A stretch of 64,000 nucleotides of DNA from Chionis minor (taxonomy: Eukaryota > Chordata > Aves > Charadriiformes > Chionididae), in the NCBI GenBank assembly GCA_013398295.1, contig VZSF01008160.1, positions 310,623 to 374,622 on the forward strand, written 5' to 3'. Within the stretch, counting starts at the first letter, position 1. Every line of letters begins with the position of its first letter. The notes beneath the pieces were generated by a model that was given only the letters and a program-made list of their open reading frames with translations, searched no databases and was not told the origin of the DNA. Of this stretch, positions 1 to 13,400 are shown piece after piece. Position numbers and translations under genes: made by a program.

Positions 1-1008
1 GGGTTACGGCTGTGCCATTGAGCAAAGCAAGTGCAAAGCCTTATATGAAAGGGGGATGCAGTATGCTCTTCCTGATCATCCCTTTCTACCATAAAAACCC
101 ACTAAAGTTCACACAAGGATTTCTCGTTGGTTGTTTTGAATTAAATTATCAAAGATTCTATATTTCTCTAAGTCCTCGAGCACATTTGCACTTTCTCTCC
201 CCTGTTAGTGTGCCTGTAACAAAAGTGGAAAGATACTGTCTTTTCTTAGACTTGTGGATATAGCTGAGAAAAAAAAGGGGACGGGAAAACCCGACAAGCT
301 CTTGCAAACTGCAGAAACTGCAAAAACCACTTGCTTGTTTGTTTTTCTCCCAATTATGTCAGTTGGCCTACAAAAACATGTCAGCTCCTCCCACGTACCT
401 TGCCAGGGGCCTTATATTATGACAGCTAAAACAATGCTGTTGATGTTTAAATGAATGCAGTGTTTTCAACTTGTGAGAACAAATATTATTTATCATCCTC
501 CTAATATTGATATCTGCAAAGGAGAACATTGGTTACTAATCAACTGCTTGTTCTAAGACCCTGTCTCAAACCATCCCCAACTCTACTGGCCACTTTGCCA
601 AATAATCTTGTTCTAGTCCAATGTCAATATTTAAGACAGGGTTTTCTGTCAAAATGGAGAACACACAGACTGGTAAATATGTAGTAAGTGGGATTTCAAC
701 CAACCCAGTTTTAAAGCTGTTCACTAAATGGTGAGAAATAATTTTCCTATTATTAAGCAAAGAAGTTTGCACAGATTTGCTAATCAGATCTTACAATCTT
801 GGTCTGCAATTTGTATTACTGCAGAGCCACAGGCACCCCTGTCTCTACTGGGAGAGAAACAGACCCACGATGAGGCTTCCTTAGCATTTCTTTGCCACTG
901 CACGATCCTCAGCACATTTCTCATGACCTCATGATGCATTTTTCATTAATAGCAGCGTTTCCAGTGAGGAACAAGAATACTCTTGTGCACAGAAGGCAGA
1001 GTATACTC
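1..1008. other. Unique AT-rich non-coding sequence, no gene seen
   Basis: Open frames here are short, have no recognisable domain and are not flanked by convincing splice sites. No repeat family was recognised. I see nothing more specific in this stretch. Confidence 0.6.
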
Positions 1009-1047
1009 ATGGATGGATGGATGGATGGATGGATGGATGGATGGATG
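1009..1047. repeat. (ATGG)n microsatellite
   Basis: Almost ten uninterrupted copies of the tetranucleotide ATGG span 39 bases, with no internal variant. A pure tetranucleotide array of this length is expected to vary in length between individuals. The open frames crossing it encode Met-Asp-Gly-Trp repeats on one strand and Ser-Ile-His-Pro repeats on the other; these are by-products of the repeat and not evidence for a protein. Confidence 0.97.
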
Positions 1048-2210
1048 TACAGAGTCACCCTGAAAAGACTTGAACAAAGTACTATGTTAATAGAATGTAA
1101 TAAAAGAGAGGCGGTGACACAGTGTGTGACTAGTTGCATGGTTTCTAAAATGATTAAATATAAATAATCAGTTGATATATTTTTGCTGCTCATCACACTT
1201 CTTAGCGCTTTGCACCATCCTGTGAGCTTTGCAGTGACAGATGATGACACATTTGTTGGAGGACAAGGTAGTTGGTTCACAGATCAGTATTTCAGGCAAA
1301 GGAAATGATGAAACAAATGTCTATGACTTTTCTGGGCAAAACAAACCAAGGGAAGAATAATAAGAGAATAAGAAGTGTTGCTGTTATATTAGCCTACTGC
1401 ACTGTGTTTCATGATGTTGCAGCACAGATTCCAGGTTGATGCCAAGTCTTGCGTGGCTTTTAAAAGAGATTTCTAAGCCTTTGAGGAGAGCTGGTTCAAA
1501 CTGATGCAAAAAAAAATTTACTTTTGTTCTGGAGAAGTTGTCAATGTTTTGCAAACAGCTCCAAGTAGTGTTGAAATTTTCCTGCCTTTTTCTTTCCCCC
1601 TTCTTTTTTCTTCCGTTTGAAGAAAACTGTGTATGTTACTGTACTGCTCTGCTGAAAAATTATATTGTCACCTGGAGGCATATGTATTAGTTTTATTTCA
1701 TTTTAGCCTATTCAGCTGCAGATCAAGCTGTTGGTTTAGCTGTTTCAAAATTTGTTGGCTTCCATTTAAAGCCAATAGCCATAATACTTACAATATTTCC
1801 GTAACACACTCTGGCTGTGCTAGTCCTCAAAGAAATAATACACTCATCCAGCTTCCATTGATCTTTGGGAAGACTGGAACTCTGTTTTGTGAATAAACAT
1901 ATTTTCAAAGCTATTAAAAGTTTCAATTAAACAGTGTGATTTTTATACTGTCACATTTTCCTTAGCCTTATTGAAACAGAAAATAGAGCACTTTCTACCA
2001 TTTGTCATTAGTCCGTTTTATTAAAGTATGCCATTCTGAAATGGTTCATACAAGGCTGCTCACCTGTGAATGTGCAAAATGGACGCAATGACCCAGCAAT
2101 GCATCCGAGGAGCTGGCTCTGCTACCGGGCTTTGCATTTAGCCACTGTGGGAGAAAATGACTTCTGGATGCGATTATCCTGGTGCCGCGTGAAGCCTCAG
2201 CTGTCAAATG

Positions 2211-2257
2211 GTCCTGCTTAAATGGGAGTCACAGTCTTAAGTCCTGCTTAAATGGGA
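2211..2257. repeat. Short direct duplication, 17-base unit
   Basis: The unit GTCCTGCTTAAATGGGA occurs at 2211-2227 and again, unchanged, at 2241-2257. The 13 bases between the copies are unrelated to the unit. It looks like a local duplication, since it belongs to no repeat family I recognise. Confidence 0.85.
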
Positions 2258-5200
2258 ATAGGCTTAAATCTGGGCAGTACTGTGGAAGTTCACAGCGCTA
2301 CCCTAATTTACATCAAGAAGGGTATTGCGCTCAGTCTTTATGACCGTGGCAATGGTAATGCTGAGCTTGGTTTCCTGAAGCAGAGCAGCATTGTAAGGAA
2401 ACAGTCCGGTCTCAGCTCTCCAGGAATGAAGTTGCTCCTTCAATGGATTGGAAAAGTTAAGCCCGAATGCACAAAACATATGTTGCTTGCATAAGATACG
2501 TTTCGGGTGAAAACTCTGCTTTTAATTATAGACAGTTGCATAAAATGTCAATGATTAAAGCACAGATTTAGCAGTGTTCTTGGCCTGCATGATACCAGCC
2601 AGAAAGCATGTTTCTCCCTACTTACTCCTCTTGGAGCAGAATTTCTCTTACTTTAAGAAAGTTTTTTCAAGTGGAAAAAAAAAAAATCAACCAAAGAGAA
2701 AGTAGCATTTCCTCATCTGTTCTGTCTTTCCTGGTATTTCAACAGTGAAATTGCTCAGGATGGGATTCAAAACAAGCTGAGCATGGCTGCTTCGAAACAG
2801 GGAAAAAATAGAGATCTAATATCTCACTTTGAAGCAAGAAAGCTAAAAGTCAGGTTTAGTTTGTCTGAGGCGATCTCTGCCTTTGGTGTTCTTTTGCCCA
2901 TAGACTGATGGGGAATGCCCATCCTTTAAATCACCAGTTGCCTCTGATAAGTAAAAATCCTTCAGTAATTCTCTGCAGCATGAGCTAATTATATCCACGG
3001 CAAAAGTGGCAAGGTTTGAAATCTGATCAGATATATATCCAGCTGAGCATGATCCACGATCCACTTAAGTATTTGTTCTGATTTAGCCATTGTCATTCCA
3101 AAAATACTGCCATGGAGGAAAATATAAACATGATCCCTTCTTTTTTTAGGATTGTTACCATCTGTATCGTAGTTACCAAATGCTTCTTGCTTAACTTGTA
3201 TTTAAAATTAACCTAGTCTATGCATCGCCTGCCTTTACTGTAAGCATAATATAGTAATCACAGCTCTGTTCACAGAATGTGGTCTACTTCGATAAGCATT
3301 TTTTTTATATTTGAGTAATGTTTTCTGACAAGTGCTATTTTTGCCACGTCTTCTATAAATATGTAAGTTCTTATTATTCTGCTGTAGTGATTCACTTCTG
3401 TACTCATTTCTGTGGAAGTAACACTGAATTACACCAGCTGAGGTTGCGGCCTCTACTGCGCTTTTCAGAATGTTTTCTTTTACTCTCCTCTATTTTTAGG
3501 TCAATTACTGAGTCCCCATCACATTACATGACTGAAGATAGCACCTGTCCTTTTATTTATATCCTCATATTTTCTGAGTTCCTGTTGCTGCTTTTTTTGA
3601 CCTCCCTTCCCCATGTAGCTGCTTCTCATTACACTATTTCCTGATTTAACTGAGATTACACAATAGCTCTGTAGGTTCAATAAGCCCTTTGAAAGAACTA
3701 ATTGAGCAGAAAACGCTAGTAGCAGACCTATGGGTTAACCCCAGCCAAGGCAAAATCCTCAAGCACATAAGGAGGGTCCTTTCCATTTTAAACGAGATGA
3801 TTAATGATAAAATCCTTTCCTATTCTGAATGCTGTTTGTGCAAGTACTACTTTGGCAACATTTGGTGAGAGCAAAATGATTTTTTAAAAGCGTGTTTACT
3901 GGAAAGGCAGATTCTGCCTGACTCCAGGAGGGATCCTTAGCACCAGGAGAGGACACAAAAGGCTGCCTTCCCTTCCTAATCTCCAGCTTCTGCATTTCTT
4001 GAAAGGGCTGACAGAAGTCACTTGATTCACCAGGTGGCTGCCAGTTAAGCATGACCAGATGCTTGAGGAGCAGCGAAGAGCCACAGATTTGGCCCTGGTC
4101 TCTGTCTGCAGTAGGACTGACTGCTTTTGACAGAAATGGGAAGTGAACCAAAGCAGAGACCAGCTGACCCTCAAAAACCACTCACTTTGAGTTACCAAGT
4201 TTGTACTGTCAAGTGTAATGGCCAAGAGCCAAGGCTGTCCTGAATGAAGTACCCAGTTAATATCTGGATGAGTATTTGGAGGTTTTGGCACATATCCAGA
4301 ATTTTTTATCATCTGACCCTTTCTAATCTAGTTTGTTATATGTCATATATGGCTTCATTGTGCAGTGTATTTCTTTTTCTTTGGTTATTGTAGCTTACCC
4401 TTAAAAATAAGCATTAATCTTGCATCTCTGTCAGTGTAAAACTAGAATCATTCACAAGGGTTCCTGGTTTTAAATATATTTCCAATATGATTTGTAGGGG
4501 TAAATCCATATGCACAAAGAAACTTAAATTTCGAGAAACAGAAGCTCTTCCCAAAATATGCTATTGTACTAGAATGGACTGCAGTATACTTCAGGTGATT
4601 TCAGGCTACTCAAGCATCCGTGTTCTCCAGATCAGCATTTAGTCTTCATTTTACCGTGATCAAAATAAGGATATCAGTTTCTTATGTTATGTCTTTTATT
4701 CTGCCTCACTTTACCTATAAAGTGTCATTCCTGTGGGGTTTGGGCTGGAATTTCAGCTGTGCCAGCCTTAGCATGACTTCTTGGATCCCACAATGAAATG
4801 AATACCCTGATACAGAAGAGCAAGGAAAATAGAAATAAAATAGTAAGTAATGGCTATAAAATTTTACCAGTGACAGCTGAAGCCTTCTTTCCAAATATGG
4901 CACTGATTTTGGCATGTTAGGAACATTGTATTTAATTACTTATTTCTCAACAATGTTGCACAGTCACAATTTCGATTGTGAAGGTGCTACTAGAATTTTT
5001 GTAGTTTTAGTTTTGTATCCTTTCTGTATCCAACTTCCAATGTCATAGATGTCTAATTATAGGACTTTCCCTACCTACAGCAAAAAAACCCAAACCCTGG
5101 CCTGTTAAAAACTGAGACATCCTTTCCATATTTAATGGGGAAACACATTAAAAACGTGTGTTCCTGAAGAAATATATTTAAGATTAAGTAGCCATCTCCC

Positions 5201-8200
5201 ACTGGAAACTTTTTGATGCAAAACTAAAGCCAAGGATCTCAACAAACAAGAGCAGTTTTCTTCTCAAAATCTGTTCTGCAGGTTTCTGGACAGAGTCTGA
5301 TTCAGAATACACTGATGTGAATGGAAAGATTTTAAACATTGCAACATTTCTAAGATTAAGTCTTGAGTGTAAGGTTGGAGTGAGTTACATGGCAAGGGTA
5401 AATGTTTCACATTGAGTTTCAGAAGAAAAAGTGCACTGCTCTCATTTTCCAGCCAGTCTGAACAAAGGCAGCACCTGAAGAACATTTACATTTCTGGTGT
5501 TTTGAGCTCCCATCTCTGGTGTTGCTTTTACTGCTGTTAATTACCCACTTGGATTTCTTTTCACTTAGTGCTAATTCTTGGCCCTGGCAGACTGACTCAA
5601 TGCAAATTGACTGAGAAAGAAATCTTTCTTTGTCCTCAGCAAATCTGAATAATTAATTTTTTTTATCATTATGCTTCTTAGCTGACATTTTCTCCATGAA
5701 AGAAAGAAAAGGGTATGTTTAATTAAAACAAGAAAGTGATGAACTTAAACAACATTTCAGTCTCACCGACAGTGGAATAACATACAGTTTTTTCAGGGTA
5801 ACACGCATGCCTTCTCAGCACTATTTACTCTATTGCTAATGTAATGTAAGCCTGCTTTTGCAGCAACAATCTGCCAAAAGCTAAATAATTTGCAAGTAGC
5901 AGAGAAGCTTTATGTTTGCCTCTCAAAAATATCTATAATAATTCACTGAGGACTCAGGCCTGGGAAATGCCAGGCAACTTCTGCCCTGCTGAGCTGCAAT
6001 CACAGCGCTGCACAAAAACCGGGAGCTGAGGGGCTGCCCAAAATCAGGCAGCAGAGCTGTGCCCTTGTGCCCTGAGCAGCCACCTTCCCCACCACGCAGG
6101 TGTTCTCAGTGCAGGAGGACCTGAAATCTCACAGCCAGTGAGATGGCACTTTCTGAACGTCCATTATCAGCACCTCATTAGTTACCCTACGGCAGGGGAC
6201 CTGCAGTAATTGTGTGGGTGTTATGACCTGTGGCAAACAGGAGGTCATTCGTAGTTGCTGCAGGCTGAGCGTGTGTGGGGGATTCATTATGCCAATGTGA
6301 GTGTGGGTTGGGTTTTTTTCTTCCTACTTGGCATTTCTTTGCTTTCTAACAGTTTGGCCTTCATGGCTAAGATGTTCCAGAAAATTCTTGCCTTTGGTGA
6401 AGATACAACAAGCACCAATTTAATCTGTCCTGGCTCTTCATACTTAGTCTCAGATTTCTCTAAATCTCTTCAAAAAACACAAGGAAAGTTCTTCCAAAGA
6501 TGTCTGCTTCAAGAGGAAAACCTGAAGTGAATAAAGAAAGCATTGAAGTTCAGCATTAAGCTAACTGGTTCAAAAGGTTCAATATACATTTGGGCATTTC
6601 TAGACTTTAAAAAAAGAAGAAAAGAAAAAACCACCACCCCATTTGTGCATAAAAGTGGTATTTAAAATGTCTGTCCTGAAATAGCATTTCCCAGGCCTGG
6701 CCTTCATGAGAATAAAATATTCAGGCTTTCTTTTATACAAGTCAAGGTCACTAGATGTCTTGAAGATCATCTAAAGGCTTCTTTTCAATGTCTAGTGTAT
6801 GTGTGGTTATGTTTCCAGCATGGATAACTGCTATAAAGCTCATCACTGTCATCACAACAGTTACGAAACTGGAAGCTCATCGTTTTGGGCAGGTCTCCCT
6901 GCTTATGCAGAGCAATGTACGTACCACCATACTGTTTTCAGGATGGCATCCTTCTAACCAACAATGGTAGCTTAATGTGCTTTCTCCAGTTCCGAGGGAA
7001 AAAATTGGTATGTACAAAAATTCACATTTGTGCCAACATTAAATCCTTCTCTGCTTACTGATGGGTGGTTAAAATACCTGCAATATTCATCCATGCTAGG
7101 GACAACCGGATGGGGATAGAAGAGGAGCATAAGGATTTGCCTAGGACAGAATTGCAGGGTGCATGATGATCTGTGCTGGTGGCTGGACAAGCTGTATTTG
7201 GGTCTGGACATCATTAGCATGACTGAGAGACTGAAAGAATCTTGAAAACCTTCAGGAGTCCAAATCAGGAAACCCAATTACTGCCTGATGTGGGTGAATT
7301 TAATGAAAAAATAATGATGGCAGTGAAACTGTAGCCATTCTTCATAGTGCTCCATCTGAATTGCAAAAACAGATCTTAAAAAGGACAGAGGGAAACATCA
7401 ATGCAATAAACTCTAGTGCCCATTTCATTAGGCTTGAGCCAGAAGAAACAGCAAAGCATATTCTAGTAGTGACTCCCTTTTAGAATGGCAGCAAGGTTAC
7501 TAAGAGCTGTATTTCCATCTCTTACCAGTAGAAGCACTCCTAGTCCACAAGTAAGACAATGAAAACCCCATTAGCTCTCTCTTCTGACCCTAACCAGATT
7601 TCTGAAACAACCAAGGAAAATTCTGTCTCTATATGACTGGTCCAGATTTTACATCAAATCCAAGCAAATGCAGAGAAGGAAGACTCTGAAGGGATCCTTT
7701 GACCAAGTGGAGTTATCTCCCAAGTGGGAGGAAAATACATGTTTTAGAGCATGATTCCTCCTCTTCTGAAGGTGGTGCTTATGTGACAGATAGGCCATGG
7801 CTATCAAGGCCTATCCATTGGCCATGTCATTCCATTGGCTGGAGGGAGACTACAGAGAGATACTTATTACAGATGTCTATGCTTTAAATGTCTAAAACTG
7901 TTTGAGATGAACTGGGGATACATGATCAATACAGTATCAGTGAAGCCTCCTCTCCAATACCAGGATGAAGAGCCTATTACATATGCCTTCTTATGTTTAC
8001 ACATGATCACGTACATTGGATGGATACTTCTGTGCACTGAAGTCAATGGAAAGAATCCTGATGAGTTCCTAAGAACCAGATCTGATGCTTTTAAAATTAT
8101 GACATGTACTTTTCCTTGTACAGCTTCAATGCCTTAAAGTTTTCAGTTATTTGAGCTAAACAGCAATTTACACTCCTAAAAATTCAGTGAAAAAATGATG

Positions 8201-9587
8201 CAGTCATACAGGTCTTACCTACAACCAGGGGAAATTGAAGTAAATGGATTTGTGTTTCTTTGAATGTCTAAATCTTTCCTATGAAGATAAAACCCACAAT
8301 AAATTTTCTGATATCCTATACATCAACATTTATTTTAAACTTCATTTTCAGTGAAAATGGGCTTTATCAGCCCCACTTCATGCCTCTAACTTAATTTGTA
8401 ATGATGTTTTCCTGGGCACCACAATCTGAATAAATTGATAGACTTTCCCTACTTACCTCAAAAGCAAATAATTTTATCTTTTCACTGCAAATTCAGTGCT
8501 CTGGAGCATTCCATCCATGCCAAATTAAGGTCCTGGGCTGTAAGTCTGACTTTACCATCCGGTTTATGCATGGAGTTCAAACAAAAACCTTCAGGAGTGA
8601 AATTACGTCCATCAAAGGGTAGAATCTGGCTGCTAGTACAGAAACTTGGCCTGCAGACTGGCACATCAGATGAAAGCACAGGATTCAAAGCTAATTTGGG
8701 ATCCAGACATATTAACTGGAAGTAACAGATTGAAGCACACAAGAGTACATTTCTCTAAGGCTAACGTGAGCTCTGATTTGTGTCTTGCACTTGTTGTTGA
8801 ACTTAGTGAGACTTCACAAGCAAGGTATGTACAAGTACAGAATTTGTTGCTTTGTGTTCAAAGCTGTATTTTCTACACAGTTGGTGAGAAAGTGAGAAGA
8901 CAATTAAGGAAGCGGTTGTTTGGGCTGGTGAAGAAGAGTGAAGAAAATGATGGTGACAAACTGAATGCTCACATATGAGCAAGGACAGATAGTCTCACCT
9001 GAATGTTCTTAAAGAGCAGGCAGAGATAATTACAGAGGCATTATCAATCATTTTTGACACCTCATTAAGAGCAGATGAATTTCCAGTGGACTGAAGGACA
9101 GGAGAACCAAGGTATGGCCAATAGTTAAGTAGGTAATAAATAGGAGAGAAAGATGTGGATCTTTGAGGCAAGCTTCAACACCCAAAGAAATAACAAAAGG
9201 GTTTATTCCCAGACATTGTTGCTATGGCTTCTGAACGTGCAGGTTTTAGGGCCTGTGGGAAGGAATGCTCTCAGGTCCAAGGAAAGGCAATCAGATGGAC
9301 AGCAACATATTAAGCTAGTAGTTTCCTACTGAGAAGTATGACAACCCCTACTTACTCTCCACCCTTGATTCCTCATCTGTCCCCGCCAAACACAGCATTT
9401 TATATTTAGAATATATTTAGAGCGAATACCAAAAAAAGAAATACTTACGATCAATAGAAGAACCCAAGTAAAGGATTAGACACATGCTTGCTCTGTGATG
9501 GTTAATCTAATTTAAGCACTCCCGTGGTCCTGTCATACTGGGGAGTGATTTTGAATACTATTACTGGATTTCATTTAGTACACAGAG

Positions 9588-9603
9588 GCATGCATGCATG
9601 CAT
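9588..9603. repeat. (GCAT)4 short tandem repeat
   Basis: Four perfect GCAT units lie side by side. The array is self-complementary, so it can be read the same way on both strands. It is too short to be a confident polymorphic microsatellite. Confidence 0.8.
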
Positions 9604-10441
9604 AGAGACTTGGGGTGCAAGAATGGGCAGGCAGGTCCTGGCAGTGGTAAAACAAGCCATGCCCTGAATCTTCATTTTTCTCGCAAACAAGTCCCAGGCT
9701 GCATTATCCTATGTTGTTCCTGGAGCCCTTGAATACCATTCTGGTATTTCTTTCTGCTATGGGGTGGGTTGTTTTGATCCATTGGTTTAAAAAAGCTCTT
9801 TTGGGGATTTCTTTGCTCGAATATATATGAATGTCAAATAAAAAAAGAACAATAATAGAACCTTTAATATATTTGGGCAGATAAAGGCAATGACGCGATG
9901 CTGATGTATGCAAGCTAAAGACCTGTCCTTTTGAATATCCAGAGAAAATACTTGCCAACCATCTTATCTGTGCGCCATTGCTTTGTTTTCTTAGTTCTTT
10001 CTTATACCACTCATAGCCAGGAAAGGATATGTCATCGTCAGTCATGAAAACACCTGAAGTATGGATACAGTGTCTTCATCAGTCCGCTCTTCCATGTCTA
10101 GCTTGTTACCCTGCTTTAGAGGACAGATGTTTTTTTCCGGTGCATGTGTTTCTGACATTTATATCAGCAGAGCTGGCTGGGGCAGTGGAGGGCAGTGTGT
10201 GTGTGTGTTACTGCAATCTCGGCTTTGATTTTGAATTTTATTTAATTTCACTTCATTTTTTAAGGTACTTTATTTTTCTACATGTATGTCTCACTAGTAT
10301 GCATGGATCATTAATCTATTCTCCTTAGATCTCCAACTTTTAATATTTAGTCATTCATAACATTTTCAGACAGCTTTTTGTAGCTATTCTAGTGTTAAGC
10401 CTTATAGTATTAGAGTTTCTTAGAAATATTGGGATATGACA

Positions 10442-10463
10442 TCACTTGGCACTTGCCAAGTGA
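10442..10463. repeat. Perfect inverted repeat, 10-base arms, 2-base spacer
   Basis: The left arm TCACTTGGCA is followed by CT and then by its exact complement TGCCAAGTGA. The centre contains TTGGC and GCCAA half-sites, which are the half-sites recognised by NFI-family factors. They are separated by four bases, whereas the classical NFI site has five. The symmetry is a direct observation; a binding role is inference. It could equally be a chance palindrome. Confidence 0.8.
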
Positions 10464-13400
10464 CCCTGGTACCCTTCTTCAGAAGCCAGCAGATCAGGTC
10501 TAGAATGGTATCTGACATTTCACTCTTAGTTAGGACTGTTTTAAGGCTTTATTTTGTTACAAATGTAGCTACTGTTTTCATTTTGTATCTAGAGTGGGCA
10601 TTAAATTAAAAGGTGCAGCTGCTTTCAATCATACTCTAATATTCTGTATCTAGATAGCTTTCATTTTTCATGGCATTGCTCAGCTGCCCTGCCCCCATCC
10701 CCGCTGGCTTCTGCACTCAGAGCTTCTAAGCACTTGGGAATTATGCAGGGATGGAAATTAACAGATGTCATTCATTTGCCACCTCTTCTGTTTTGGTCGT
10801 AAAACCAATTCACTTAGTGAAAAAATGATGTTCTTACAAACCAACTAAAAACTTGTGTCTGTGGCGAAACGCTGCAGGAAGTTGCTCAAAGGAGTAGGGT
10901 TTGGTTAGGGAAGTGCCACAGATAAACTCCTTGTAGGCCTAGTCTTCCCTTCTCCTTCCATACCTCAGCCTGCGACATTTGCTGCTGAGATGGAGGAAGG
11001 GCAGCAGGCGCAGATAGCACCTTCAAGGACAGCAGTCCTCTGTGAAGAGGAATGGTGTCCCAACCCCATGAAGTCCGTATTAGCAGGCGTCATGAAAACA
11101 CATGTTAGGAGGGATTAGGACTTCAGCAGCTCTGACAGTGGCCTGGCAGACACTGAGGGATGCCCATGAAGCCATTGCTAACACCATGGTTAGGCTGAGC
11201 TTGCCACTGGTGTGGGCTGGCTGAGCAACCTTGCGGTGAGACACCACTACAGAAGCATCAGGGGAGCAACACAGACTCTGGGAATGACTGCTGGAGCTAT
11301 AGGTTAGCATCCCTTCACGGAAAGCAGGAGTCAGGCTTTCCCATCGTCCCTCCAGTGAAGATGAACTCTGGCTGTGCTCATTTGACGCTGGGGTTCTACC
11401 CTCCAACAAATTGAGTTGAGGGAAATAAAGAGGGAAATAAAGAGCAATGTTAGTTCATTGGGTGGTCATCCAGGATGTAGAGGTGAAGAACCACTGGCAA
11501 GGACAGTGGGAGTGGGCATATTGCTCCTTAGCCTCATGCTGCTCATTCTTCATTGTTTTCTCAAATTAGTTAGGCATTTCTTACATTTTTAACGAAGTCA
11601 ACTCAGTTGGGGCTTAGTGCTTGTAAGTAGGGAAGAATCTGCTGTGGAAAAAAATGGCAGGGGGTGTTTGAATTCCACCTTTCTGCATATGGATTCCAAA
11701 TGCTTTATTTTGGAGATGCCCAGATACTGAACTAAGTCTTCGTTGTCTAGTAAAAGGCTCAGAAAAAAAAGTAAATTAAATTTCCTTTTAACGGCTAGCT
11801 GGTGCCTCAGAGTGAACTACAAACCATCCGTCTTTCATACAGGTTACAAATATCAGAAAATGCAATTCTGTCTAAGTCCACCTTGACTTGTGTTCTCCAT
11901 GCTGTTGTGGATGTGGTACACTTACTGACACCAGAAATTCAAAGCTAATTTTCTAGGCTGGAGTAACAAAGCATGGCTCCCACTAAAGAAGAGGGGCTGT
12001 AATTTCTCCCCAGTCCCCATGCACACACATGAACAAATGAAACGCTTCAATTTTAAGGTGTTACTGTCTCTTATGTGCATAAAGGAGGAAAAAAATACTG
12101 GAAAATCTTTCCACTTTGCTAACAAGATTTTTAAAGCGAAAGCAGCCTGCCCCTCTGCTAAGTGGCCACATCAGCAAACAGGCATATTTCTGGCAGATGA
12201 GGAGGTTTCCCTCTTCCCCAGCAGCTGAAAAATGGGATCTGATGTATAAAATACCTCTTGTAATTAATCAACTGACTTGTTCATGCCTCCTAATCTCAAA
12301 TTTGAAAGCTGTCTGGAAACCTGAAGTACCTTGAGGATAAAATAATGGGCATTAGGCTTATTTTCTAGCAAACCAAGCTTTGGGAGTCTGCCAGCATTAG
12401 TCAGGTTTATTGGACCATACCTAATCGAAGCAGGGAAAGGCATGAGCTGAAGTCTTTGACTATCCATAAGTTCAGAGAGTGAAGAGTGAGAGTGACCTCT
12501 CCCAAGCTGTGAGATAAATAATAAATGGCCAAAAAAAGAGGTAGAGAGATAAAAATAAAGTCCAGCTACACTGTGAACCCTAGCCGGAGCTGCAAGGATC
12601 ATTTCACATTTCAGCATTTTCGCAGGGAAAAATTGGTTCACAGACCACCTCACTAAGCAGGTTTTTTTGCCCCCTGCTACTCAACTCCCAGCTCCCTGAA
12701 AGTGTAATGAATAATTCAACAGGTGAGTGGAGCTGGCAGGGAAATTTGCACACCTTGGCTGGGAGCCATATGACCCTGGGGAGTGTGGTTGTCCCTCACA
12801 TCCATACTGGGAAATGGCACTGGCTCTGAGGAAGGAGCTGCCAGAAAGGATATTTGTGGCATCTCCTTCTTAGAGGGAAAAAAGAGGTCTTTTCCATGAG
12901 AAATAGCCTGAAGAAAGTGCTGAAGGGGTTTATTTGACTCGTTCTAACAAACTCTTCAATGAAACAGACAGATTTTAAATGGAGGAACTGGAGACCTGTT
13001 GACCTGAGAGGAACCCCAGACTACGGGTGGGTCTGCAGTAAAACGTGGGACATACTGTAGTCTTGTGGTGGAAAGAGAGAGATGTGGGGGCTGGTTGGTG
13101 AATTGTCCAAACATTCCAAGCTGGGAATGGGCACACACTTACAGTCAGGCTAAAGGCATTCACTAGATGTGAATGAGAAAGAGAATGTAAATTTTCCAGA
13201 TGAAGGCACAGATTACTTTGGTGGCTGTAGGAAAGGTGACAGCAATGTCAGTTCTCTCCAAGCCCCAGGCTCCAAAGCTGGGCTGAGAAATGAGGACCCT
13301 ACCTGAAATTGCAAAAGAAAGAATGATTTAAAAGGGAAGAAAATATTTTACACAATGCTACTGCTTTTAAAAGAGGGTAATAAAATGGAGCTTGCTATAT

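Larger units (their letters stand above)
1048..10441. other. Unique non-coding sequence
   Basis: No exon, RNA gene or recognisable interspersed repeat was found in these 9.4 kb. Small items are an imperfect duplication of a 17-base unit at 2211-2227 and 2241-2257, an A run near 2677-2688, and four GCAT units at 9588-9603. The longest frames (minus strand, 3801-4181 and 3896-4312) overlap each other in different phases, contain no domain I know and look like chance. The stretch could be intergenic or part of a long intron. Confidence 0.55.

Noticed and set aside
921..1280. 119-codon minus-strand frame with Ser-Ile-His-Pro repeats
   Set aside because: The repeats are only the translation of the (ATGG)n microsatellite.
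3801..4312. Two overlapping minus-strand frames of 126 and 138 codons
   Set aside because: They run in different phases over the same bases, neither shows a domain, and neither has convincing splice or start context.
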